Origin: Pseudopedobacter beijingensis
GTDB taxonomy: Bacteria; Bacteroidota; Bacteroidia; Sphingobacteriales; Sphingobacteriaceae
NCBI RefSeq assembly: GCF_042678145.1
Contig: NZ_JBHUDG010000001.1
Coordinates: forward strand, 124,001 to 188,000
Direction: 5' to 3'
DNA: 64,000 nucleotides
Numbering within the stretch: the stretch's first letter is position 1; each line of letters starts with the position of its first letter. The notes below the pieces were generated by a model. The model had not been told where the DNA came from, did no database searches, and worked only from the letters and a program-made list of their open reading frames with translations. A program made the translations under genes and the position numbers. This document shows positions 44,229-54,110 of this stretch, piece after piece.

Positions 44229-45464
44229 ATGAGAAAAGTTTATTTTTTTAAAAAGAGAGTATTTGCATTTGTACTGTTAATGTTTGCAGGCAATCTGAAT
44301 GCTCAGGAACTGTTGGGCTGGTATTTTAATGCGGCTGATGGTAATACAGCTACAACCGGGCAGGAATCTTCTATAGCAGCTCGTATTGTGGACCCGAATA
44401 TAGTGGCATCAACATTAATCAGAGGAGAAGGATTGAACATCAATGCAACTTCATATTCCAGAAGTTTTATGAGTTTGTTCCCTCAAAATGCCGCTACAAC
44501 CAGAACAGCATCCATTACAGCAAATACTTATGTGCAGTTTACACTTCAACCTAAAACAGGATATAAGGCCTCTTTAACCACATTGACAAGCAAACTTCGG
44601 ACAGGATCAACATCTATAAGTTTTGGTTACCAATGGGCATACAGTACAGATGGTTTTGTAACTGCTCCAAAATGGTTGGGAGCAAATTTAATAGTGAAAG
44701 AAACCATCGAGTCCGGTAATCTGGGAGTGTTTGTCCCAGATGTAGATCTTTCTACTGTGGCTGATTTGCAGAATATTTCGCCAGATAAAATCATAACATT
44801 TAGGTTATATATATGGGGAACTCAAACAGCAGACAGAACCTTTACAATAGGGCAATCTGCCAATATCACTACTCCTGATGTTGTATTATCCGTTTCAGGA
44901 GCAACAACAACATTACCTGTTACTATGCTTTCATTTACCGGAGACCATACTCTTCAGGGAAACCAGATAAATTGGGAAACTGCATCAGAAAAGAATAGTG
45001 ATTATTTTGAAATATTCAGATCTGCAGAAAATAATGCTTTTGTTTCTATAGGGACAAAAAAGGCGCAAGGCAATGCCAGTACAAGGTCTGTATATACTTT
45101 TACAGACAGAAATGCACCAGAAAGAACAATCTATTACAAGCTGAAACAGGTTGATATTGATGGCAATTCTGTAGAATATGGCCCTATCGCTATAAACTCA
45201 GCTATCCAATCGGGAAAAGATATAACAGTATCTTTTAATGAAGCTACCAACGAGTTGCTTATATCTGTAGCTAACGAAAACCAGAAAGATAATGGTGTAT
45301 TAATGGTTTCCGATATATATGGCAGAAAGCTGCAAAACCAAAGGATAACATCAGATAATGGTCAATATCAGGCTAAGCTAACATGTAATCTGGATGAGGG
45401 GAAAATTTACCTTATCGCTTTAAAAACCGGGAAACATCATTCCTTAATAAAGTTTGCGAGATAG
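44229..45464 (+). CDS. Secreted LGW-type module protein with T9SS sorting domain
   Basis: 411 residues; the signal peptide (1-25) ends NLNAQ. Residues about 26-225 repeat the module of the two previous genes (LLGWYFNAADGNTA, LIRGEGLNINATSYSRSF, FRLYIWGTQTADRTFTIGQ). A fibronectin-like stretch (LPVTMLSFTGDHTLQGNQINWE) and a T9SS C-terminal domain follow. It should be exported by T9SS and could display or secrete the module on the cell surface. Function unknown; no catalytic motif seen. Confidence 0.68.
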   Translation: MRKVYFFKKRVFAFVLLMFAGNLNAQELLGWYFNAADGNTATTGQESSIAARIVDPNIVASTLIRGEGLNINATSYSRSFMSLFPQNAATTRTASITANTYVQFTLQPKTGYKASLTTLTSKLRTGSTSISFGYQWAYSTDGFVTAPKWLGANLIVKETIESGNLGVFVPDVDLSTVADLQNISPDKIITFRLYIWGTQTADRTFTIGQSANITTPDVVLSVSGATTTLPVTMLSFTGDHTLQGNQINWETASEKNSDYFEIFRSAENNAFVSIGTKKAQGNASTRSVYTFTDRNAPERTIYYKLKQVDIDGNSVEYGPIAINSAIQSGKDITVSFNEATNELLISVANENQKDNGVLMVSDIYGRKLQNQRITSDNGQYQAKLTCNLDEGKIYLIALKTGKHHSLIKFAR

Positions 45465-45543
45465 TATTAACAATTAATAATTACTTCTGGTGATTAGGAA
45501 AGCAGTCTTCTTATGTATAAGCTTTAATAAACAGAAGAGAAAA

Positions 45544-46629
45544 ATGACAAAATGTGATCAATATAAGAGGATGATTTTTTTAAGGATGATCATTGTATTC
45601 CTCCTGTTGTTAACGGATGATATGCTTAATGCGCAGGAAGCAAATCGGTATACCAACTTCAGCAAAGAAGAAGTATTTGATTTTATTTCTGAAAATGAAA
45701 GCGTAAAAGTTTATTTACTGACTAATAACGAAGGATTAAAGGAATATTATACGGCTAATCTTACTGGAAATGTTTGTTTAGACGGGTTGTGTAAACCAAT
45801 TAATATCGATCTCTATTGGGATTTGTTGGGAAACTTTAAAGATTACACAACTACTAAAAGAAACACCTTAACAAAATTCGATCACATTGAATTTACACCA
45901 GAAGACCATATCAAATTAAAGGAAATACTGGCAGATACCGGATCCCTGTTAAAAGATTATGGCATGGAAGATTTGGTAGACACTACTGTAAAAGTAGTTT
46001 CGCTGATAAAGGTTGATGCGGTCACCAGCGCAACCAATAAAACTTTTGAAGGAGCCATTGTCCCGGGAGCAGTTTACACTGTCTATAAGCTATGGCATTT
46101 TGTGAATAGCGATATCAGACAGAAAGTTTTAGCGTATTCGCAAAAAAATCTATTTACAGATGCCGAGGTAAAAAGACTATTGCTTTCCGGAAACAGAGAT
46201 TATCAATACTTTCTGATTGAAAATATACCAGATTCCAAGGTTGAAATATTTAAAGAACAATTGATTCAATTGTTAGATGACAAAGATGATTTTGTTCCAT
46301 TGTACGCACTGTCTAAACTACCGGATGGTGTATGGACCGATGGAGAGCTGCAAGCAAAAGTATTTAAACAAATGCCAGATTTTAAAAATCCGGTAAGGAT
46401 TTATATTCTCGAGAAATTATCACATTCAGCTATATCGGTAAAGAATCTGAGGCTATTGATTGGTGCTATACCGTCTTTATCCGGAAAGCAGTTGGATTTG
46501 GCATTCGATATATTGAAAACAAACAAAACGGTTTTGAAAAAACAGTTGCAGAAAGAGCTTAAATCGCTTCTTTCTGGTAAGCAGGAGCGCATAGAGGAAT
46601 ATACACAAGATTTATTAAAACAACTATAA
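45544..46629 (+). CDS. Exported protein with FMN-attachment-like motif and helical repeats
   Basis: About 361 residues from ATG 45544 (a GTG at 45490 is less likely); the signal segment ends MLNAQ. Around residues 157-166 is VDAVTSATNK, which resembles the DAVSGAT-type site where ApbE-like transferases attach FMN to a Thr (here Thr164); Ser replaces the usual Gly. It is followed by GAIVPGAVYTVYKLWHF. The C-terminal third is helical and HEAT-repeat-like (LLDDKDDFVPLYALSKLP). The next gene is an exported FAD oxidoreductase, so a redox partnership is plausible. Motif resemblance is seen; flavinylation is inference. Confidence 0.55.
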   Translation: MTKCDQYKRMIFLRMIIVFLLLLTDDMLNAQEANRYTNFSKEEVFDFISENESVKVYLLTNNEGLKEYYTANLTGNVCLDGLCKPINIDLYWDLLGNFKDYTTTKRNTLTKFDHIEFTPEDHIKLKEILADTGSLLKDYGMEDLVDTTVKVVSLIKVDAVTSATNKTFEGAIVPGAVYTVYKLWHFVNSDIRQKVLAYSQKNLFTDAEVKRLLLSGNRDYQYFLIENIPDSKVEIFKEQLIQLLDDKDDFVPLYALSKLPDGVWTDGELQAKVFKQMPDFKNPVRIYILEKLSHSAISVKNLRLLIGAIPSLSGKQLDLAFDILKTNKTVLKKQLQKELKSLLSGKQERIEEYTQDLLKQL

Positions 46630-46649
46630 AGAAAGTCAAAACGAGTAAT

Positions 46650-48557
46650 ATGAAAGATAACAGGCGTAATTTTTTGAAGACGATTGGTCTAGGGTCAGGA
46701 GTGTTCTTTATTAATCCGGCAATGGCTTATAACGGAGATATAGAGCAAAAAAAGCTGGTTGACGTTATAGACAACGAAGCAACTTATGTTAAGCGTAAAA
46801 TAGAGACAGACGTTATTGTTGCAGGTGGAGGAATGTCTGGAGTTTGTGCAGCCATAGCTGCGGCTCGGAACGGAGCAAAAGTGATACTCATACATAACAG
46901 GTCCAGATTAGGAGGAAATGCGAGTAGCGAAGTCCGGATGCATATTTCGGGAGCGAGTGTGCTGCGTCAGGTATGGAGAGAAACAGGATTACTGGAAGAG
47001 CTAATGTTGGAAGAAGCAGTAGTTAACCAACAAAAATCTTATGAAATTTTTGATTATGTGCTGTATGACAAAGTAGTTACAGAACCAAATATCACTCTTT
47101 TGTTTGACGCAAGCGTGTACGATGCAGAAGTAAAGGGACGAAAAATAACAAATGTAAAAGCTTACTGCTCGCAAACAGAAGAGTTGTATGATGTTAATGC
47201 TAAATATTTTATTGATTGTACAGGAGATGGGACCCTGGCTGCATTGGCTGGAGCTGAGTTCATGACCGGGAGAGAGGCAAAATCAAAATGGGGCGAGTCA
47301 TTAGGACATGAAAAACCTGATGATATCACGATGGGAAACAGCTTGTTATTTATGGCTGAGCAACACGATAAACCAATGCCATTTAAAGCGCCATCATGGG
47401 CAAGAAAGTATACTTTAAAAGATTTTCAGCACCGAAAAATTGTGTCATACGAATATGGTTACTGGTGGTTAGAATTAGGAGGTGTAGAAGATATTATTAA
47501 AGACGGACAAAAAATAAGACACGATTTAATGGCTGTGCTATTTGGAGTTTGGGATTATATTAAAAACTCGGGTAATCATCCCGATTCAGAAAACTGGGCC
47601 CTGTCCTGGTTTGGAGCTATTCCGGGGAAACGTGAAAGCAGGAGAATAACGGGAGATTATATCATGACTCAAAAAGATATTCAGACCCCTGAAAAGCTAT
47701 ATGATGGGGTGGCTTATGGCGGTTGGGCATTAGATGACCATTTACCGCTAGGCATGGACGATACTGCTGCAAAGCCATTTAGAGCAGTACCTTTGAAAGG
47801 GCCGTATCCTATACCAATGAGGTCTTTATACAGCAAAAGTTTTGATAATCTATTGATGGCGGGAAGAAATATGAGCGGTTCACATATCGCGCTTTCTTCA
47901 ACCCGGGTAATGGCCACTTGTGCAGCTATGGGACAGGCAGTAGGTACAGCAGCAAGTTATTGTATCCGTAAAAATATTACCTCGTCCATATTGTGCTCAG
48001 ATCAAAAAAACATGGCCGGTTTACAACAAATATTGCTTCGTCAGGATCAGCCGATTCTGAATGTAATAAACAGCGATGAAAATGATTTAGCCAGAAAAGC
48101 AGTTATAAAAGCATCTTCAGAGACTGCGGAAGGAAAAGCATCTAAAGTAACCGATGGAATTAACCGAGATATTAAAGATGGACAAATACACCAGTGGCAG
48201 GCCGAAATAAACGGTTCGGCTCCATGGATTGAGTTAGATTGGAAACAAACCGTTTCGCTGAAACAGATAGAATTTACGTTTGATACGGGGTTACATCGTT
48301 TCTTGAGAATATCAGGAGAAAAAGTGGTGTTGAAAGATCAGGTTAGAGGGCCACAGCCAGAAACAGTATCCGATTTTTTGATAGAGGTACTTAATAAAGG
48401 GAAATCAGTTTATAAGACCCTGGTAAAGGGTAATTATCAGCGAAAATTTGTTCATCACTTACCAGAGAAAATGACTGCGGATAAGGTACGCATCACTGTG
48501 CAAAAAACACATGGCGATAAACTAGCGAGAATATTCGAAATCCGCTGTTATTCCTGA
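46650..48557 (+). CDS. Tat-exported FAD-dependent oxidoreductase with C-terminal carbohydrate-binding-like domain
   Basis: 635 residues. A Tat-type signal (NRRNFLKTIG) covers 1-27. The FAD_oxidored domain spans about 50-470: dinucleotide-binding VAGGGMSGVCAAIAA, then RSRLGGNASSEVRMH and YFIDCTGDGTLAALAGAE, and GRNMSGSHIALSSTRVMATCAAMGQAVG. Residues about 485-635 look like a discoidin/F5-F8 C-type domain (SAPWIELDWKQTVSLKQIEFTF). Relatives are common in glycan loci of Bacteroidota and Planctomycetes; a sugar-oxidising role is supposed. The Tat signal fits folding with flavin before export. It follows the FMN-motif protein by 20 bp. Confidence 0.85.
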   Translation: MKDNRRNFLKTIGLGSGVFFINPAMAYNGDIEQKKLVDVIDNEATYVKRKIETDVIVAGGGMSGVCAAIAAARNGAKVILIHNRSRLGGNASSEVRMHISGASVLRQVWRETGLLEELMLEEAVVNQQKSYEIFDYVLYDKVVTEPNITLLFDASVYDAEVKGRKITNVKAYCSQTEELYDVNAKYFIDCTGDGTLAALAGAEFMTGREAKSKWGESLGHEKPDDITMGNSLLFMAEQHDKPMPFKAPSWARKYTLKDFQHRKIVSYEYGYWWLELGGVEDIIKDGQKIRHDLMAVLFGVWDYIKNSGNHPDSENWALSWFGAIPGKRESRRITGDYIMTQKDIQTPEKLYDGVAYGGWALDDHLPLGMDDTAAKPFRAVPLKGPYPIPMRSLYSKSFDNLLMAGRNMSGSHIALSSTRVMATCAAMGQAVGTAASYCIRKNITSSILCSDQKNMAGLQQILLRQDQPILNVINSDENDLARKAVIKASSETAEGKASKVTDGINRDIKDGQIHQWQAEINGSAPWIELDWKQTVSLKQIEFTFDTGLHRFLRISGEKVVLKDQVRGPQPETVSDFLIEVLNKGKSVYKTLVKGNYQRKFVHHLPEKMTADKVRITVQKTHGDKLARIFEIRCYS

Positions 48558-48635
48558 GTAAAAGAATAACAATAAAAAGATGCGCTGGGTTCGGGGAATT
48601 TTTGAATCCAGTGCGATAATCCAAATAAAACAAAG

Positions 48636-51029
48636 ATGAAATTAAAACATATAATTGCCGTTTTTTTTGTTGCTGTGCAAATGTTACAAATGTCTTATGC
48701 GCAGCAGTCCGTTAATTTACAAGATGGCCTGGTGGGGTATTGGGCTATAAATGAAGGAAGTGGTAACTCAGCTAAAGATAGCACTTCGACGAATGCCGAT
48801 GGAACTTTGGTAGCTGCTTCATGGGCAGAAGGATATTATGGGCAGGCAGTCAATTTTATATCCGCTTCCAATGGTTATATAGATATGGGGAAGAAGCTTT
48901 ATAGTAAGCTAAATAATGCCAGTCAGATTACATTGTCCTGTTGGATTAAAAATACAGATCATCCTGATTTACGTTACGATATATTCAATACATTTAACGC
49001 TTCAGGCTCTGGATTTTGTGTGTATTTAGCACCAAAAGGAGAATTGAGAATCGGTGGACGAAGCACTGCAACAGAAGTATTTAAATCCAATGGCTTTAAC
49101 TATACTTTTTCGGGAACCTGGGTACATGTTCTGGCAACTGTTGATTATGCAAACAAAGAGTTTATTCTATATCTGAATGCTACTAAGATACCAGTCAAGG
49201 TAGGTGCTTTACCAAATTTTAGCAGCAATAAATATCAGGTGTCAAGCCAGAATGTAAACGATTTTATAGGAGGCTTTAAAGGGCGGAATTATACTTTTAA
49301 TGGGGGAATTGATGACGTAAGGTTATATAACAGAAAACTAAATGAGGATGAAATTTATGCGTTAGCCCGTCCTGATCTGAATCCGAATTTAGTAAGCGCC
49401 CAGGATAAAGAACGTGAAAAAGTTAACGGACTGAGTGCGTTAATGCAAAATAATGTCGCTTTATATGCCGATAAAAATCACGCTATAGTTGGAAATAAAA
49501 GATATTTTATCGACGGAAATAACGCTGCTATAATGCCATTTATTGAGTGTGGATATTTATACATCCCCGTATCATTTGTAGCGAAAAAATTTAATGCAAA
49601 TGTCAATTGGGATAAAGAAAATGGCTTAATGACAATTATTGATGGGACCAGAACGGTAGAAATTAAAAACGGGACTGATTTTATCAAAGTAAATAATCAG
49701 AAAGTACAGATAAAAGGCGCTGTACTTGTTAAAAATGAGACTTTATTTGTCCCTTCAGAGACGGTTGCAACAGCACTCAATAAACAGATATACCAAGGTT
49801 TGTTGGGGAAACTAGCAGTTTACGGAAATAACATCAACGCTTTTAAAGACGAGGCTTCAAAAGAGATAGTAGCCGTTATGCCCGGATATTTTTTACCAGA
49901 AAAATATTCGGCCCCGAAAAGAGATGTGAGAGATACCCGACAGGAATTGCTATATCTGGATCCTGCACAAAAGAAATATGTGGCAAATCCGAGTATAGAG
50001 AAATTGCCTGATGGTACGTTTATAGCAAGCTGTACAAATAGCGGTACCGGTTTGGTCACTTATATATTTCGCTCGACAGATGGTGCCAAATCATGGAGCT
50101 TAGTGACAACACTTTCAGATATCATGTGGGCAACACTCTTTCACCATAATGGCGCTCTTTATCTGATAGGAACAAAGAATAGCTTGGGGGATATTGTTAT
50201 ACGCAAGAGCATGGATAAAGGGACAACGTGGACAACTGCTACCAACAGTCAGACAGGAGTTTTGTTTAAGGGAGGGACTAACCCATACGATAATCCTCCT
50301 AATCACCATACAGCACCTACACCTGTATTAAAAGCAAACGGGAGAATTTACAGAGCCTTTGAGGATAATGATCCTCACGAGTTCCCAAAGATGAAAGCGT
50401 TTCTAATTTCCGCCCCGGAAAATAGTGATCTGCTGGACGCGTCAAACTGGACGGCTACTGATAAAACTTCCTACGATTATCAAAATTGGAAAGAGCCGTA
50501 TAACTTTTTGGCTCCAGGTTGGTTAGAAGGCAATGCCGTTCAGGCTCCTGATGGAAAAGTGTGGAATTTCATAAGGTTTAATTCAAGACCATATGCAGAT
50601 AAAGCAGCAGTATTACGTCTTTCTTCAGATGGTCAGCAATTACTATTTAATTATCCGCAGGATATCATAGATTTTCCCGGAGGAACTACAAAATTCTCTA
50701 TTAAATATGATACCAAGACACATAAATATTACTCTCTTGTAAACAATAGCGTAGATACCACTTTTGCAGGACATAGATGTGTGCTTTCTCTCGTAGTATC
50801 AGATGATTTGATTAACTGGAAGATAGTTGAAACGGTTCTTTATGATGATAACCTGCATATCTGGGAAGACTCTATGTTATTGGTTGGATATCAATATGTA
50901 GACTTTGTATTCGATGGAGATAACATTGTGTTTGCGGTAAGGGAGTCGTGGGGTGGAGCTGCTAACTATCATGATGCAAACAGATTTACTACCTATATAC
51001 TGAAAGATTATGCGAAATATGTTGAATAA
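48636..51029 (+). CDS. Secreted LamG / copper-amine-oxidase-N-like / sialidase-fold protein
   Basis: 797 residues; the signal peptide (1-22) ends MSYAQ. Residues about 28-245 are a LamG/concanavalin-like domain (GLVGYWAINEGSGN, GGIDDVRLYNRKLNEDEI). Residues about 265-390 resemble the copper amine oxidase N-terminal domain (YLYIPVSFVAKKFNANVNWD, ETLFVPSETVATALN), usual in Firmicutes wall proteins. Residues about 430-797 are a BNR/sialidase-like propeller with STDGAKSWSL and SMDKGTTWTT. The propeller is related to those at 41148 and 51010 (DFPGGTTKFSIKYD). It may bind and cut terminal sugars; activity unproven. Confidence 0.75.
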   Translation: MKLKHIIAVFFVAVQMLQMSYAQQSVNLQDGLVGYWAINEGSGNSAKDSTSTNADGTLVAASWAEGYYGQAVNFISASNGYIDMGKKLYSKLNNASQITLSCWIKNTDHPDLRYDIFNTFNASGSGFCVYLAPKGELRIGGRSTATEVFKSNGFNYTFSGTWVHVLATVDYANKEFILYLNATKIPVKVGALPNFSSNKYQVSSQNVNDFIGGFKGRNYTFNGGIDDVRLYNRKLNEDEIYALARPDLNPNLVSAQDKEREKVNGLSALMQNNVALYADKNHAIVGNKRYFIDGNNAAIMPFIECGYLYIPVSFVAKKFNANVNWDKENGLMTIIDGTRTVEIKNGTDFIKVNNQKVQIKGAVLVKNETLFVPSETVATALNKQIYQGLLGKLAVYGNNINAFKDEASKEIVAVMPGYFLPEKYSAPKRDVRDTRQELLYLDPAQKKYVANPSIEKLPDGTFIASCTNSGTGLVTYIFRSTDGAKSWSLVTTLSDIMWATLFHHNGALYLIGTKNSLGDIVIRKSMDKGTTWTTATNSQTGVLFKGGTNPYDNPPNHHTAPTPVLKANGRIYRAFEDNDPHEFPKMKAFLISAPENSDLLDASNWTATDKTSYDYQNWKEPYNFLAPGWLEGNAVQAPDGKVWNFIRFNSRPYADKAAVLRLSSDGQQLLFNYPQDIIDFPGGTTKFSIKYDTKTHKYYSLVNNSVDTTFAGHRCVLSLVVSDDLINWKIVETVLYDDNLHIWEDSMLLVGYQYVDFVFDGDNIVFAVRESWGGAANYHDANRFTTYILKDYAKYVE

Positions 51030-52227
51030 GAGATTTTACAAGATAAAACTTGCTTGTCTGTTGTTGATATCGTTCACTGTATGTCAATCGGGTTACAGTC
51101 AGGTAAACAAGTATAAAAAGCCTCCCGGTAGTGTAGTTGATTACAGCCCTGCGTCTAGTGGAAAATACATAGGTTCGCCATCAATATGTATCAGAAGCAA
51201 TGGAGATTATATTGCTTCACATGATTTCTTTGGCCCAAAAGCAGTAGAAAGAAAGCTTGGTGTAACCACTGTTTTTAAATCTGAAAATAAAGGAAAAACA
51301 TGGAAACAAATCAGCCTGATACAAGGGCAATTCTGGTCTAATCTTTTTGAACATAAAGGAGAGCTGTATTTATTGGGAACAGATCGGGAATACGGAAATT
51401 TTATTATCAGAAAGTCCACGGATGGCGGCTATACATGGTCCGAGCCTAAAGATGAGAATACAGGTCTGTTATTGGCAGGTCAATATCATACAGCACCGAT
51501 GCCGCTACTTATACACAATGGACGTTTATGGCGGGCTATAGAAGAAATTGACCCACGTGAAAAGGCATGGGGTAAGATGTTTATGAGCAGCATGGTCTCT
51601 GCAGATATAAATGGCGGTTTGTTGAAAGCATCAAACTGGAAAAAAGCAAGTAGTCTTCCCTATAACCCAACCTATTTAAACGGGCAATTTGCAGCCTGGT
51701 TAGAAGGAAACGCAGTATTAGATAAACAAGATAAAGTTGTGAATGTGCTAAGAGTAAGCACAAGTGTTGAAGGTATAGAGAAAGCGGCAATAGTTAAGGT
51801 TGCTGATGATGGTTCGACAGTTACATTTGACGAGAGTAAAGATTTTATAGATTTTCCGGGAGGGTCTAAAAAGTTTACCATTCGATATGACAGCACAACA
51901 AACTTATACTGGACACTTTCTAATGTTATAGCTCCTGATCTGATGAAAATAAAAGATACCGGAAAGATCAGGAACACCATTGCGCTATGCTCATCAGACG
52001 ATCTGCGAAGCTGGAAGATACACAGGTATATCCTTCATCACGAAGATATGAATAAGCATGGTTTTCAATACGTAGACTGGCAATTTGAAGGCAGGAAGAA
52101 TATAATCTTCGTTTCCCGAACGGCTTTTGACGATGCTTACGGAGGCGTACACAGGCAACACGATGCCAATTACCTAACCTTTCACAGGATAAAGAATTTT
52201 AGAAAATATAAAGACCATATTAAATAA
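51010..52227 (+). CDS. Secreted sialidase-fold (BNR repeat) protein
   Basis: 405 residues; the start overlaps the end of the previous gene by 20 bp, implying translational coupling (a second ATG at 51019 is possible). The signal peptide ends SGYSQ. One BNR propeller has Asp-box-like FKSENKGKTWKQ and RKSTDGGYTWSE and the block DFPGGSKKFTIRYD shared with its two paralogues. The other two paralogues have added domains, so this is the minimal form. Family members include exo-sialidases and other exo-glycosidases; the exact sugar is unknown. It sits 7 bp before the GH20 gene. Confidence 0.78.
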   Translation: MRNMLNKRFYKIKLACLLLISFTVCQSGYSQVNKYKKPPGSVVDYSPASSGKYIGSPSICIRSNGDYIASHDFFGPKAVERKLGVTTVFKSENKGKTWKQISLIQGQFWSNLFEHKGELYLLGTDREYGNFIIRKSTDGGYTWSEPKDENTGLLLAGQYHTAPMPLLIHNGRLWRAIEEIDPREKAWGKMFMSSMVSADINGGLLKASNWKKASSLPYNPTYLNGQFAAWLEGNAVLDKQDKVVNVLRVSTSVEGIEKAAIVKVADDGSTVTFDESKDFIDFPGGSKKFTIRYDSTTNLYWTLSNVIAPDLMKIKDTGKIRNTIALCSSDDLRSWKIHRYILHHEDMNKHGFQYVDWQFEGRKNIIFVSRTAFDDAYGGVHRQHDANYLTFHRIKNFRKYKDHIK

Positions 52228-52234
52228 TCAGATT

Positions 52235-54082
52235 ATGAGGATAGTAACCGCAGTATTTGTACTGCTTGTATTTTTAACGAAAAACGGTGTTTGTAATGTT
52301 GACACCCTAAATACGATCATACCTAAACCTTTACATTATACAAGCTTAACAGGCAATTTTGAAATTAATCAACAGACCATAATATATGTAGAGCCAGGGA
52401 AAGAGGATTTAAAACAGATAGGAGAACAGTTGTCTGACAAAATTTTTACTCTTATAGGCTTGAAACTTCAGGTGATACAAAAGAATGTAAACGCTAAAAA
52501 CAATTATATCAGTTTAACCACAAAAAATGCGGTAGATTCTTTAGGAAATGAAGGTTACAAATTAATATCGGGACAACAGGGCGTTGTTATTTCTGGTAAA
52601 AATGTCCACGGCGTATTTTATGGAATGCAATCTCTTGTGCAGCTGATTGGTAATAGTCGCGTTAAAGCAAAAATCGCTTCAGTAGAAATTTATGATAAAC
52701 CTCAGTTTGTGTGGCGAGGTCTTATGCTCGATGTAGGACGATATTTCTATTCGGTAGAGTTCATCAAAAAAACGATAGATAACATGGCCAGGTATAAAAT
52801 GAATACCTTTCATTGGCACCTAACAGAAGATCAAGGTTGGCGGATAGAAATAAAAAAATATCCTGAATTAACAACGAAAGGAGCATGGCGTTCCGAAACA
52901 CAAATGTATAGAAGTCCCAGAGGCATAGATAAGAATCCCCATGGTGGATTTTATACGCAGGAACAAGTAAAAGAAGTGGTGAAGTATGCACAATCTAAAT
53001 TTATAACCGTTGTACCCGAAATAGAAATGCCAGGGCATTCATTAGCTGCGCTATCAGTTTTTCCTGAATTGTCATGTACGGGAGGACCTTTCGAAATTCC
53101 AGGTCAATGGCGGGTAGAAAAAGATGTTTATTGTGCTGGAAACGAGAAAACATTTAAATTTCTGGAAGATGTTTTAACAGAAGTAGTAGCATTATTTCCC
53201 GGCAATATTATCCATATAGGAGGTGATGAATGTCCTAAAGATCGTTGGAAAGCATGTCCTAAGTGTCAGGCCAGGATTAAAAAAGAAGGCTTAAAAGATG
53301 AACACGAACTTCAAAGTTATTTTATAAAAAGAATAGAGCAATTTTTGCTTACAAAAAATAAGAATATAATAGGCTGGGATGAAATTCTGGAAGGTGGATT
53401 GGCTCCAAATGCGATGGTTATGTCCTGGAGAGGAACAAAAGGCGGGATAGAAGCAGCCAGGCAAAAGCATGACGTCGTAATGAGCCCCAGCGAATTCATG
53501 TATCTTGATTTCTATCAGGGAGAACCTCATTTAGAGCCTTATTCTTACAGCAGTAGAATTCTGCCAATACAAAAGGTATATTCCTATGAGCCTATACCTG
53601 ACGAATTAAACGCTTCTGAAAGAAAGTATATAAAAGGAGTTCAGTCAAACGTATGGACAGAGCATATTCATTCTGAGGATGCGGTACAATATATGATGTA
53701 TCCAAGAGTAGCGGCAGTTGCCGAAGTGGCGTGGACATCTCCGCGACTAAAAAACTGGGAAGATTTTTCAAGTAGGGTAGAATATGAGTTTGCCAATTAT
53801 GAAAAATCGGGAACCAATTATGCAAAGAGTATTTACAATGTTTGGTGCGAAGCTAAAATAGACAGCACTTCAGCTACAGCAAAAATTTCTTTAAAAACCT
53901 ACGGTTATAAAACTGAGATTCGTTATACATTGGACGGAACGGAGCCTACAGTCAGTTCCAAAAAATATATAGAACCTTTTGATATAAAATTACCACAGAA
54001 TATAAAAGCAGCAACTTTTAAAAATGGTAAAAGGATAAGTAAAGTGAATATGAGAACGTTTGCAATTATAAGTTCAAAGTAG
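52235..54082 (+). CDS. GH20 beta-N-acetylhexosaminidase
   Basis: 615 residues; the signal peptide (1-20) ends NGVCN. A GH20b N-terminal domain spans about 30-155. The GH20 barrel is at about 158-490: FHWHLTEDQGWRIEIKKYPEL, EIEMPGHSLAAL, IGGDECPKDRW with the catalytic Asp331-Glu332 pair, VMSWRGTKGG. A C-terminal chitobiase/hexosaminidase-type domain (about 555-605) has IRYTLDGTEPTVSSKKY. It removes terminal GlcNAc or GalNAc from glycans. It is the clearest substrate clue for locus 3, pointing to amino-sugar glycans, and is the last gene before a terminator. Confidence 0.95.
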   Translation: MRIVTAVFVLLVFLTKNGVCNVDTLNTIIPKPLHYTSLTGNFEINQQTIIYVEPGKEDLKQIGEQLSDKIFTLIGLKLQVIQKNVNAKNNYISLTTKNAVDSLGNEGYKLISGQQGVVISGKNVHGVFYGMQSLVQLIGNSRVKAKIASVEIYDKPQFVWRGLMLDVGRYFYSVEFIKKTIDNMARYKMNTFHWHLTEDQGWRIEIKKYPELTTKGAWRSETQMYRSPRGIDKNPHGGFYTQEQVKEVVKYAQSKFITVVPEIEMPGHSLAALSVFPELSCTGGPFEIPGQWRVEKDVYCAGNEKTFKFLEDVLTEVVALFPGNIIHIGGDECPKDRWKACPKCQARIKKEGLKDEHELQSYFIKRIEQFLLTKNKNIIGWDEILEGGLAPNAMVMSWRGTKGGIEAARQKHDVVMSPSEFMYLDFYQGEPHLEPYSYSSRILPIQKVYSYEPIPDELNASERKYIKGVQSNVWTEHIHSEDAVQYMMYPRVAAVAEVAWTSPRLKNWEDFSSRVEYEFANYEKSGTNYAKSIYNVWCEAKIDSTSATAKISLKTYGYKTEIRYTLDGTEPTVSSKKYIEPFDIKLPQNIKAATFKNGKRISKVNMRTFAIISSK

Positions 54083-54110
54083 ATTCATGTCACTTTAGGT
54101 TATAAGATAG

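Noticed and set aside
45490..45543. GTG start for the FMN-motif protein
   Set aside because: The ATG at 45544 gives a normal export signal; the extension only moves the signal inward.
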